DNA from: Neobacillus sp. PS3-34
GTDB taxonomy: Bacteria; Bacillota; Bacilli; Bacillales; Cytobacillaceae
Direction: 5' to 3'
Assembly (NCBI RefSeq): GCF_030915465.1
Contig: NZ_CP133267.1
Coordinates: 2,820,501 to 2,884,500, forward strand
Length of the DNA: 64,000 nt
The translations under genes were made by a program, and so were the position numbers. The first letter of the stretch is position 1; every line of letters begins with the position of its first letter. The notes beneath the pieces were generated by a model. It was not told the origin of the DNA, did no database searches, and saw only the letters and a program-made list of their open reading frames with translations. This document shows, piece after piece, positions 56,528 through 64,000 of this stretch.

Positions 56528-58999
56528 ATGCGTATAAATCATAATATTTCCGCATTAAATGCATACCGCAATTTCGCGGTAAACAATGAAAATACCTCAA
56601 AAAGCCTTGAAAAATTATCTTCAGGCCTAAGAATCAACCGTGCGTCCGATGATGCTGCCGGCCTTGCCATCTCTGAAAAAATGAGATCCCAAATCCGCGG
56701 TCTTGATATGGCACAGCGGAACGCTTTAGACGGAATTTCTGTTGTACAGACTGCTGAAGGTGCCCTTTCGTCTACACACGAAATCCTGCAGCGTATGCGT
56801 GAATTGGCTGTTCAGGCTTCAAACGATTCCAATACGGATTCCGACCGCCTGGAAATTCAAAAGGAAATCAACCAGCTGACATCCGAAGTAAACCGGATTG
56901 GCAATTCAACTGAATTCAACACGGGTAAATTGCTGGATGGAAGCAGACTGAATACCTTTAAGGCGAGCAGCAAGTCCTTTGGAAACGGTACACCTACTCT
57001 TGCTGACACAACAACAGGTTTAAATCTAGCGATTGACAACAGTGAAGTTCTTACTGTTGGAACCCATAAGATGACCGTTACAAAGTCAGCTGCTGGAAAA
57101 GCAAACCCTGACAATATCAATGATCAAGCACATACAGAACTATTTGGCGCTTATGGTGATGCGGCTGACGGGGAAATTGGTGTAACTTCAGCCGTTCAAG
57201 CGGATGACTGGACTTTAACACTTGATAAAGGACAAGGCCCATCATTCTCCGATGGTACTTCTACTCTTGTAGATTCTGCAACCGGAATTACGGCAAGCAT
57301 TCCTACGGATGCAAATGTGTCTGCAGGAGATCACCATGTTACACTTACAGCACAAGCAAAAGGGTCAAGTTTCCCAGGCGGCGTTTCTACATATGATATT
57401 GATTTATCTACTAGTGATGCTTTAACGATTACAAGCTCTGGATCAGCATCTTTCGCAAATGATAATATTGCGTTTGGCGTTGCTAATGGCACACCTGCCG
57501 TTCAAAACGGTGATACTGTCACACTTCAAATGACAGGTCCAGGAACCTTTAAAATCAACAACAACCCTAATACGTTTAATGATACTTACACAGTAGGTTC
57601 AGCATATAACGATCACGGCTTGCAGTTTACTTTAAATGATGCGTCTGGTTTTACTGTTGGGGACAAGATGGAATTTACACTTGGCACTGCAGCAGGTTCC
57701 ATTTCGACAAAACAGAATGGATTCGGAACGAACCCGAATTTTACGAACCCAGTAACTGTTGATACAAATGTCGGAACAGGTGACTGGACGATTACTAAAA
57801 ATGCTTCAGGCTGGCAGGTTGATTTTACTGGTACAGATAAAAATGGCAATCCATTGACTATTTCTGATTCAGTTGCGGATAACGCTCCTTTCAGCAGCCA
57901 CGGAGTACGCTTTGATACAAATGGTTTATCGATGGCAGCAGGTGATTCTGTTACCTTCAAGACGACAAAAGCTGATCAAACCTATGACTTCATTATGGAC
58001 GTTGATGGGACGCAGCAAACCATCGCTTCGAACGTGCTTGGTTCTGGGAATCCAGTTTCTACTACAGGTACAAGCAGCTTTGCTGGATATGGCGGCATGA
58101 AGTTCGATACACCAAACCTTACGGAAGGTCAGTTCGATTTTACGGTCAATGCGGCTATTGCTGATCAATTTACATTAACAAGCACAAGCGGAAAGACAGC
58201 TCAATTCGATGCAGGCCAGCCTTTCGATCAATTTGGCCTTCAATTTAATATCAAGTCAGCTGGTTCGATGGCTGACGGAGAAGCGATCACCTTCTCAACT
58301 ACTGATCCGGCTGATGCATTTGCATACCAAATCAGCATGGATAATCAGGCACCGGTTGCACTTCCAGCAAATTCAGCTGGAGGAGTTGGCCTTTTTGATG
58401 GATTTGAAGGGCTAATTTTAAATAGTGCTTCTGTAAAAGAGGGCTCATTCTCTTTTGATATAAAGGAATCAGGTACTGGCCAGGATAATTCCCTCCATAT
58501 GCAAATCGGTGCGAATGCTGGTCAAACGGTAACATTAGAGATTAATGATATGCGCTCAAAAGCATTGCAAATCAGCTCCGACAAAGGCGGGGATACTGAG
58601 CAAAATACGACCCTTCTGAATGGAAAGACACAAAAGGTTTGGTATACTGCGATTCCAGGTGCGGATAATGGAACCTCTGCCAATACGCCGGAGTATGCAA
58701 TTGATGTGACGAGCAATGAAAAAGCACAGGCAGCGATCACTCTGTATGATGATGCCATTCAAAGAGTTTCATCAGAACGCGCACGCCTTGGTGCGATCCA
58801 AAATCGTTTAGAATACACAGTAAGCAACTTGAAAACGATGGGTGAAAATGTAACATCCTCTGAATCACGTGTTCGTGACCTTGACATGGCACTTGAAATG
58901 TCTAACTTCACAAAGAACAATATTTTGAACCAGGCATCACAGGCCATGCTTTCACAGGCAAACCAAATGCCTCAGGGCGTTCTTCAATTATTGAAGTAA
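56528..58999 (+). CDS. Large second flagellin with an expanded central domain
   Basis: An 823-residue flagellin with N-domain ([36 protein letters not shown], residues 1-150) and C-domain (from about 653, with [18 protein letters not shown] and QGVLQLLK) closely like Hag. The 500-residue insert is a Gly/Ser/Thr-rich beta region with repeated motifs such as FxxxGxxxFDxxGLQF. It would project from the filament as D2/D3 domains. The unit is headed by a consensus sigma-D promoter and the fliS-like gene, and is ended by a terminator. A strong GTAAGGAGA precedes the ATG. Confidence 0.93.
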   Translation: MRINHNISALNAYRNFAVNNENTSKSLEKLSSGLRINRASDDAAGLAISEKMRSQIRGLDMAQRNALDGISVVQTAEGALSSTHEILQRMRELAVQASNDSNTDSDRLEIQKEINQLTSEVNRIGNSTEFNTGKLLDGSRLNTFKASSKSFGNGTPTLADTTTGLNLAIDNSEVLTVGTHKMTVTKSAAGKANPDNINDQAHTELFGAYGDAADGEIGVTSAVQADDWTLTLDKGQGPSFSDGTSTLVDSATGITASIPTDANVSAGDHHVTLTAQAKGSSFPGGVSTYDIDLSTSDALTITSSGSASFANDNIAFGVANGTPAVQNGDTVTLQMTGPGTFKINNNPNTFNDTYTVGSAYNDHGLQFTLNDASGFTVGDKMEFTLGTAAGSISTKQNGFGTNPNFTNPVTVDTNVGTGDWTITKNASGWQVDFTGTDKNGNPLTISDSVADNAPFSSHGVRFDTNGLSMAAGDSVTFKTTKADQTYDFIMDVDGTQQTIASNVLGSGNPVSTTGTSSFAGYGGMKFDTPNLTEGQFDFTVNAAIADQFTLTSTSGKTAQFDAGQPFDQFGLQFNIKSAGSMADGEAITFSTTDPADAFAYQISMDNQAPVALPANSAGGVGLFDGFEGLILNSASVKEGSFSFDIKESGTGQDNSLHMQIGANAGQTVTLEINDMRSKALQISSDKGGDTEQNTTLLNGKTQKVWYTAIPGADNGTSANTPEYAIDVTSNEKAQAAITLYDDAIQRVSSERARLGAIQNRLEYTVSNLKTMGENVTSSESRVRDLDMALEMSNFTKNNILNQASQAMLSQANQMPQGVLQLLK

Positions 59000-59006
59000 T
59001 TTTATG

Positions 59007-59029
59007 GGAGAGGGTGACCTCTCCTTTTT
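59007..59029 (+). terminator. Terminator of the second flagellin gene
   Basis: A GGAGAGG-GTGA-CCTCTCC hairpin is followed by TTTTT. Confidence 0.9.
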
Positions 59030-59120
59030 CTATAACTTTGTTCAAAATTGTAAGTAGAAAAGGACTCATAAAAAGCATTATAATAGTTTTAAAGAGTAAA
59101 CGAGGAAAAGGTGTGAAGTA

Positions 59121-59558
59121 ATGGAAGTACAACGCGTTAACAAAACATCAGCAGCTAAGGTAGCTTTTAAAGAGGAAACAGCGAAGGATTCCATTTCTTT
59201 CAATTCAATTATGGATACGAAGCGCACCGATGTTACCTTTGAGCGTCTTAATAAAAAAATGCAGGAAATTGAAAGTGTCGGCGAAAAGCTGGCAGACTCA
59301 AGAACGGTAGATAACCTGCGCAAATATAAAAAGCTGGTTAAAGATTTCATGGATGACGCGGTTAAAAATGGCCTCGAGCTTAAGGAACAGCGCGGCTTCA
59401 GTCATCGCGGATCCTCAAAAATATATAAACTGGTTAAAGAAGTCGACAAAAAGCTGATCGATTTAACCAATGCGGTGTTGGATAAAGAACACAAAGGCCT
59501 CGATCTTCTCGGTATGGTCGGGGAAATTAAAGGAATGCTGATAAATATTTATACGTAA
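59121..59558 (+). CDS. yaaR: YaaR family (DUF327) protein
   Basis: A 145-residue, mostly helical protein matching the YaaR family: FNSIMDTKRTDVTFERLNKK, LRKYKKLVKDFMDDAVKNGL and RGSSKIYKLVKEVDKKLIDL. It has no known enzymatic motif and no signal peptide. B. subtilis yaaR is not a flagellar-operon gene, so its presence here is a local rearrangement. An AAAAGGTG site precedes ATG 59121 and a hairpin follows the stop. Confidence 0.82.
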   Translation: MEVQRVNKTSAAKVAFKEETAKDSISFNSIMDTKRTDVTFERLNKKMQEIESVGEKLADSRTVDNLRKYKKLVKDFMDDAVKNGLELKEQRGFSHRGSSKIYKLVKEVDKKLIDLTNAVLDKEHKGLDLLGMVGEIKGMLINIYT

Positions 59559-59562
59559 TGAA

Positions 59563-59589
59563 GACCACAGTTGATTGCTGTGGTTTTTT
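59563..59589 (+). terminator. Terminator of yaaR
   Basis: An ACCACAG/CTGTGGT stem with a short loop is followed by TTTTTT. Confidence 0.85.
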
Positions 59590-59652
59590 ATATGGGGATT
59601 TCTGTGGAGAGAGGTAAGGTGAAGATGGATTGGGGGATATGAACATGTTGCA

Positions 59653-60085
59653 GGTCGGTATTTTAATAAAAGTGGTCTGTAAATGGAGGTCACTGGTTGG
59701 TATTTTAACGAATCCGGTCGGTAAACCGAAAAGTCCCTTTTTAAAATACCTAGCCAGCGTCAGCCTGGCTTTTAAATGGAACCTGAGAAGCAAATACGGG
59801 TATTTTTGAAGAATTGACGGGTAAGTATTCGAATCAGACGGGTAAATTGGCCGGAACGACGGGTAAAATCATAAATTTGACGGGTAAATCGGAAATTCTC
59901 TCTTTAAAATACCGGATGCAGGCTATCGTCTAGCTTTTTAAGTAGGATCCGTGTAACAAAAACGGGTATTTTTATAAAATTGAATGATAACAGGTACGGA
60001 ACGAGGGGTGGACTACCAAATTTAGCGGCTAACCGAAAGCCACTTCTCTAAAATACCTAATCCAGGCAGCCGCCTGGATTTTTAT
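59653..60085. repeat. 21-bp-period repeat block D with GGTCGGTA / ACGGGTA boxes
   Basis: Three arrays alternate with short hairpin spacers. Array 1 has GGTCGGTA-like boxes at 59653, 59674, 59695 and 59716. Array 2 has ACGGGTA boxes at 59796, 59817, 59838, 59859 and 59880. Array 3, more decayed, starts at 59962. All steps are exactly 21 bp. Each array is followed by a CTTTTTAAAATACC-like stretch and a hairpin: AGCCAG/CTGGCT near 59752-59774, a weak one near 59930, and TCCAGGC/GCCTGGA at 60061-60085. The motif differs from blocks A-C, but the period and the array-plus-hairpin plan are the same. No gene is supported here. Confidence 0.8.
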
Positions 60086-60114
60086 TTACTAACAAAATCC
60101 CACTCTATTAAAAC

Positions 60115-60141
60115 TAAAGTTTTACCAAACCAAACCGATAT
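60115..60141 (+). promoter_or_regulatory. Sigma-D promoter of the flaG-fliDST operon
   Basis: TAAA at 60115-60118, 15 bases, then ACCGATAT at 60134-60141. A TATAAT overlaps just downstream and could add sigma-A activity. Confidence 0.8.
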
Positions 60142-60174
60142 TATAATAGAGATATCTAACAAGGGGAGATTAGG

Positions 60175-60546
60175 ATGATCGAACGCCTTACAGCGACGAA
60201 CGTCCCCACACAACCAAGAACAGCAGATAATGAAGGGGTAAAATTACAACAGAACAAAGAGGAAAAGATACCTTCGCCACAATCATTTGATAATAAGGTT
60301 CCACACGAAAATGATGAGAAAAAGAAAGAAAAAGTAGAAGAGGTTGTGAAGGGGTTAAATGAATTTTTGAACCCTGCTCATACTTCTATTAAATTTAAAT
60401 TTCATGAAAAGCTGAATGAGTATTACGTAACCGTTGTGGATGACAATACAAATGAAGTAATTAAGGAAATCCCGTCAAAAAAATTATTGGATACGTATGC
60501 GATGATGGCAGAGCATCTTGGCCTGCTCGTAGATAAAAAGATTTAA
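60175..60546 (+). CDS. flaG: FlaG family protein (YvyC)
   Basis: A 123-residue FlaG: a disordered N-terminus, then the conserved C-terminal domain VEEVVKGLNEFLNPAHTSIKF, FKFHEKLNEYYVTVVDDNTN and VIKEIPSKKLLDTYA. FlaG proteins affect filament length in some bacteria. First gene of the flaG-fliD-fliS-fliT operon; GGGGAG lies before ATG 60175. Confidence 0.92.
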   Translation: MIERLTATNVPTQPRTADNEGVKLQQNKEEKIPSPQSFDNKVPHENDEKKKEKVEEVVKGLNEFLNPAHTSIKFKFHEKLNEYYVTVVDDNTNEVIKEIPSKKLLDTYAMMAEHLGLLVDKKI

Positions 60547-60558
60547 GGGGTGAAGTAG

Positions 60559-62430
60559 ATGACGACTATGCGCATAAGCGGCATTGCCAGCGGCATGGAC
60601 ATCGATAAAATGGTCGGCGACCTGATGAAGGCAGAACGAATGCCTCTGGATAAGCTAAAGCAGAAAAAGCAGGTTCTCGAATGGCAGCGTGATGACTACC
60701 GTTCAATGAATACGCTTCTACTAAACTTCAGAACTGAATTAACCGGCATGAAAATGACCACGAGGTACCGTGCGAGAACCACCGCTTCTACAAATGAAGC
60801 GCAGGTTACTGCTACGGCAAGCAGCGCGGCTTCACAGGGGTCTTATTCCGTTTCAAATGTGACACAGCTTGCAACTGCCGCCACTTTGAAAAATGGTGGG
60901 CCGATATCTGCCGATCCAACCAAAAAGGTCGATCTTAATAGCCAGTTATTTGGAAATGAAGCTGCCTTTAATAGTACCAGTTTAAACTTTGGTTGGAAGT
61001 CAGGAACAGCCTTTTCTCAATCAATCACTGCATCAGCAACAACTGCAGGAACACCGATTGCCCTGCCAACTCCATTAGATGGCACCTTGGATTTAGCATC
61101 AGTAACTGTAGCGGTTAATAATAAGAATTATGAAGTAGTAACAAGCTCAGCAACTGGATTAAAACCAAACCAGGTATACGTGAACAGTAGCGGGGCTATG
61201 ACGTTTGGTGCAGATATCGCTGCAGGAAGTAAAATTCAAATGGATTATTTCACGAACAACGCAAGCACTGGGGCCGTGAATTATTCAACATTTTCAGTAG
61301 GTTCATATACCTCAACAGGATTTGTAAAACAAAATATTACTTTTAAGGGAACAGATACCCTGAGCCAGGTAATTTCAAAGGTGAATGCGTCAGACACTGG
61401 AGTAACCATGTTCTACGATTCTTTTTCCGATCAAATGACATTGACCCGGAAAGAAACCGGTAATTTTAATGGTAAGGATCCCGCTGCTGCAACAAACCCT
61501 ATGACTTCTGCGGACTCAGAAATCCTTACAAGCGGCAGTTTTATAGATGATGTGCTAAAATTTAAAACCGTTAAGAACGGCGGGGCAGCAGTCGAATCAG
61601 GCGGCCAAGACGCGATGTTCACCGTAAATGGCCTTACTACACAGCGGCACACCAACACCTTCGACATGAACGGGGTCACGTTTACTCTAAAGCAAACATT
61701 TGCTGCTCCGGTCAATGTCACGATTAATAACGATACCAATTCTGTTTTCGACAATATCAAGGGCTTCATCGATAAGTACAATACATTAATCGATACGGTC
61801 CAGAAAAAGACGTCTGAGGATTATTTCCGTGATTATCCGCCCCTTACGGATGATCAGAAGCTGACGCTGTCCGATAAGCAGCAGGAGCAATGGGAAGCAA
61901 AGGCAAAGAGTGGGCTTATCCGCCAGGATCCGATTTTAAATGGGGTTCTTAATCAAATGCGGAGCAGCTTTTACGCCCCTGTAAATAATTCGCAGGTAAA
62001 TGCGGCATACAATCAGCTTGCCAAAGTGGGCATTACCACTTCGGCGAATTATCTTGAAGGCGGTAAGCTTCAGATTGATGAAGCCAAACTGAAGGCGGCG
62101 ATTCAGGCTGATCCAACGTCTGTGGAGAATTTGTTCCGTGGATCAGGTACAACGAGTTCAGACCAGGGCGTGATCCAGCGTCTTTATGATAATGTCACTG
62201 ACACGATGGATAGCTTGAAACAAAAAGCAGGGAATACTTTTTCGACCAACAAACAATTTGCGATTGGCTTAAAGCTGGATTCCCTTGGAACCCAGATCAC
62301 CAGCTTTGATGGCCGCATGAAGCAGGTTGAAGATCGATATTACCGCCAGTTCACTGCAATGGAACAAGCGATGCAAAAGGCTAATTCGCAAGCATCATAT
62401 ATGCAGCAGCATTTCGCCGGCGGCCAGTAA
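60559..62430 (+). CDS. fliD: Flagellar filament cap protein (hook-associated protein 2)
   Basis: A 623-residue FliD, the cap that folds flagellin into the growing tip. The N-domain has ISGIASGMDIDKMVGDLMKA; the C-terminal coiled-coil domain has LKLDSLGTQITSFDGRMKQV and ends with a helix needed for hook attachment. It is longer than B. subtilis FliD (about 500), with a larger central beta region, in keeping with the big flagellins here. GGGGTGA precedes ATG 60559. Confidence 0.95.
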   Translation: MTTMRISGIASGMDIDKMVGDLMKAERMPLDKLKQKKQVLEWQRDDYRSMNTLLLNFRTELTGMKMTTRYRARTTASTNEAQVTATASSAASQGSYSVSNVTQLATAATLKNGGPISADPTKKVDLNSQLFGNEAAFNSTSLNFGWKSGTAFSQSITASATTAGTPIALPTPLDGTLDLASVTVAVNNKNYEVVTSSATGLKPNQVYVNSSGAMTFGADIAAGSKIQMDYFTNNASTGAVNYSTFSVGSYTSTGFVKQNITFKGTDTLSQVISKVNASDTGVTMFYDSFSDQMTLTRKETGNFNGKDPAAATNPMTSADSEILTSGSFIDDVLKFKTVKNGGAAVESGGQDAMFTVNGLTTQRHTNTFDMNGVTFTLKQTFAAPVNVTINNDTNSVFDNIKGFIDKYNTLIDTVQKKTSEDYFRDYPPLTDDQKLTLSDKQQEQWEAKAKSGLIRQDPILNGVLNQMRSSFYAPVNNSQVNAAYNQLAKVGITTSANYLEGGKLQIDEAKLKAAIQADPTSVENLFRGSGTTSSDQGVIQRLYDNVTDTMDSLKQKAGNTFSTNKQFAIGLKLDSLGTQITSFDGRMKQVEDRYYRQFTAMEQAMQKANSQASYMQQHFAGGQ

Positions 62431-62450
62431 TTTTTAAAGGAGTGTCATAA

Positions 62451-62852
62451 ATGGCTGTTCAAAATCCCTATCAATCATACCAGCAAAACTCCGTTAACAC
62501 GGCTTCGCCGGGTGAGCTAACGTTAATGCTCTATAACGGGTGCCTGAAGTTTATTCACATGGCGAAAGCAGGCATGGTTGAAAAGAATATCGAAGTGAAG
62601 AATACTAATATCCAAAAGGCGCAGAAAATTATCCAGGAGCTTATGGTTACGTTAAATATGGACCTTGAAGTTTCAAAAAACATGATGGCGCTTTATGACT
62701 ATATCAATCGCAGACTGATTGAGGCCAATATCAAGAATGATAGTGCCATTCTGGATGAAGTGGAAGGCTATGTTACGGAATTCCGTGACACCTGGAAGCA
62801 GGTTATCCAGCTGAACCGCCAAAAGCAGTTTGCCCAGGGCGGCCAGGCATAG
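62451..62852 (+). CDS. fliS: Flagellin export chaperone FliS
   Basis: A 133-residue FliS: NPYQSYQQNSVNTASPGELT, LMLYNGCLKFIHMAKAGMVE and a helix bundle as in B. subtilis. It keeps unassembled flagellin unfolded for export. AAAGGAGTG precedes ATG 62451. This is the standard fliS, separate from the fliS-like gene at 56.07 kb. Confidence 0.96.
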   Translation: MAVQNPYQSYQQNSVNTASPGELTLMLYNGCLKFIHMAKAGMVEKNIEVKNTNIQKAQKIIQELMVTLNMDLEVSKNMMALYDYINRRLIEANIKNDSAILDEVEGYVTEFRDTWKQVIQLNRQKQFAQGGQA

Positions 62853-63199
62853 TGAGCAAGGTTAAAGAAATTTATGAGAGTACAATTAAGCTAATTGAGA
62901 TTCTCGAAAGCGGGGATGAATTATCCCGTGATGAAAAAATTAGGGTAATAGAGGACTCATTAGAATTTCGTGAGAATTTAATGAGAGATTTACTGCCGCC
63001 ATTTTCAGAAAAAGAGAATGAGCTTGGAGCACAGCTGATCGATTTGAATAAGGTGTTAACAGGTTTATTATCTGCTGAAAAGCTGCTGATTCAACGGGAT
63101 ATTAAATCCTTAAGTTTGAAAAAGGAATCCACCAACAAGTATGCGAACCCGTATCAAAGCCTCGCAACAGACGGGATGTTTTATGATAGGAAAAAATAA
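62852..63199 (+). CDS. fliT: Flagellar protein FliT (putative FliD chaperone)
   Basis: A 115-residue helical protein at the FliT position. The GTG start at 62852 overlaps the fliS stop by one base, so it is translationally coupled. Sequence conservation is weak, as usual for FliT; the call rests on position, size and helical pattern. Confidence 0.8.
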   Translation: MSKVKEIYESTIKLIEILESGDELSRDEKIRVIEDSLEFRENLMRDLLPPFSEKENELGAQLIDLNKVLTGLLSAEKLLIQRDIKSLSLKKESTNKYANPYQSLATDGMFYDRKK

Positions 63200-63212
63200 T
63201 ACTGCATTTTTG

Positions 63213-63243
63213 AAAACCGCCTTTTAAATTAGGCGGTTTTTTT
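63213..63243 (+). terminator. Terminator of the flaG-fliDST operon
   Basis: An AAAACCGCCT/AGGCGGTTTT stem is followed by further T. Confidence 0.9.
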
Positions 63244-63806
63244 CATTCCTTAAGTAATCTCTCCGGCAGCTATTCTTCTCCAAATCTTGCCAATTATTAA
63301 AGATTCTAAAGAGAAGCACTCTCTTTTGAGGAAACTATCCCATTCAATTTTTTACATAAACATAGAAGTAAAAGGAAAAAAGAACCATTATTTACAGGCT
63401 GAAAATAGCTTTCTTCTAACTTAAATAGAAAAGAGAACGATAGCTTTTCGTCTTTTATTATTCGGAATATTTCGAACGAATAAGACTGTCGTTAGAATTT
63501 ATTTAACTTTTCTTTAAACTTTCGCAACATTCTAAAGGTTTATTTTTTAGAATATATCAATTAAACGCTATAACATTTCAGAAAATTCAAAAGAAATAGT
63601 CCTATTCTACTAATTTTTCGGAACCCGAAATGGTTTTCTATTTGTTATTTTTATGTTAATTTTCGGTTAAATTTTTCCTATGACTTTTGTGATATAAATG
63701 TATTTAGACATATCGTAATTTTCTAACATCTTTACAAGTTTTCAAAAAAGGGAGGTATCTTATTTTAGATCTTCGTTTTTAAAAATATTTTTAGGAGGCA
63801 AAATGG
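63244..63806 (+). promoter_or_regulatory. Long AT-rich leader upstream of the SLH-type gene
   Basis: About 560 bp without a supported gene. It contains an inverted repeat TTATTCG/CGAATAA at 63458-63483 with a 12-base centre, and several A/T-rich hexamers, but no promoter I can choose with confidence. A second ribosome-site-like GGGAGG at about 63750 has no usable start after it. Long leaders of this kind are common ahead of highly expressed S-layer genes. Confidence 0.4.
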
Positions 63807-64000
63807 ATGTATAACTGGCGTAAATTAGCAGTTTCAGGTGCTCTTGCAACAACTCTTACTTTTAGCAGTCTTTCGGTATTTGCAGCAAGCTTTGATGATG
63901 TATCAGGCTTGGACAGCGAGATCTCGATCACTAAACTAGTGTCTTTGGGATACATAGCTAATAAGGGTGCAAACTTCAACCCAGACAGCAATCTGACTCG
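63807..64000 (+). CDS. SLH-domain secreted protein (3' end outside window)
   Basis: The first 64 codons of an exported protein. It has a signal peptide (KLAVSGALATTLTFSSLSVFA), then FDDVSGLDSEISITKLVSLGY and NFNPDSNLT, which match the start of an S-layer homology repeat (FxDV...I..L...G...G..F.P....T). The start is ATG 63807 because ATG 63803 gives only three codons; TTAGGAGG lies upstream. It may be an S-layer protein or another wall-anchored protein. Confidence 0.78.
   Translation, partial: MYNWRKLAVSGALATTLTFSSLSVFAASFDDVSGLDSEISITKLVSLGYIANKGANFNPDSNLT

Overview
The window is chromosomal DNA from a motile, spore-former-type member of the Bacillaceae. The gene order degS-degU, degV, comFA-comFC, yvyF-flgM-flgN-flgK-flgL-yviE-fliW-csrA-hag, flaG-fliD-fliS-fliT follows Bacillus subtilis, and the codon usage and Shine-Dalgarno sites are Bacillus-like. 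The exact genus cannot be fixed from the sequence; it resembles environmental Bacillus-type genera rather than the B. subtilis or B. cereus groups.

Layout. (1) 1-13.1 kb: a plus-strand surface-polysaccharide operon. It holds a set of enzymes resembling the WbpA/B/E/D/I route to UDP-2,3-diacetamido-mannuronic acid, a Wzz-like chain-length protein, a Wzx flippase, a Wzy polymerase, three glycosyltransferases and GalU. (2) 13.1-14.5 kb: tandem 310-bp units carrying arrays with a strict 21-bp period. (3) 14.5-20.5 kb, minus strand: cell-wall genes, namely a SpoIID-like protein, an SH3b protein, a seven-SH3b amidase and an LCP ligase. (4) 20.6-28.3 kb: yvyE, degSU, two secreted proteins sharing a helical module (one fused to a 5'-nucleotidase) and degV, with more 21-bp arrays. 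(5) 28.3-29.7 kb: a second large 21-bp array block. (6) 29.8-34.2 kb: a NERD protein, comFA, comFC and an inserted Rpn-type nuclease gene with a partial copy of its own 3' end. (7) 34.3-41.7 kb: the sigma-D flgM operon and hag. hag carries a group I intron whose 5' side repeats the last exon. An antisense LAGLIDADG endonuclease gene under a LexA-type box follows. (8) 41.8-56.0 kb: a broken flagellin-like gene, a c-di-GMP-I riboswitch ahead of a 2121-residue secreted repeat protein, a 1220-residue giant flagellin, and ylqG-ylqH. (9) 56.0-63.2 kb: a second sigma-D flagellin unit (fliS-like plus an 823-residue flagellin), yaaR, a third kind of 21-bp array, and flaG-fliD-fliS-fliT. (10) The 5' end of an SLH-type secreted protein closes the window.

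The regulation fits together. DegSU, FlgM/sigma-D and FliW-CsrA-Hag control motility. The c-di-GMP riboswitch would put the giant secreted protein on the opposite, sessile side of that choice.

A caution applies throughout. About twenty reading frames are broken by small indels, including comFA, degS, fliW, fliS-like and yvyE. Many of the breaks sit exactly on GGCC. This looks more like a sequencing or polishing error at a (probably methylated) motif than like gene decay, so genes marked as pseudogenes here are probably intact in the organism.
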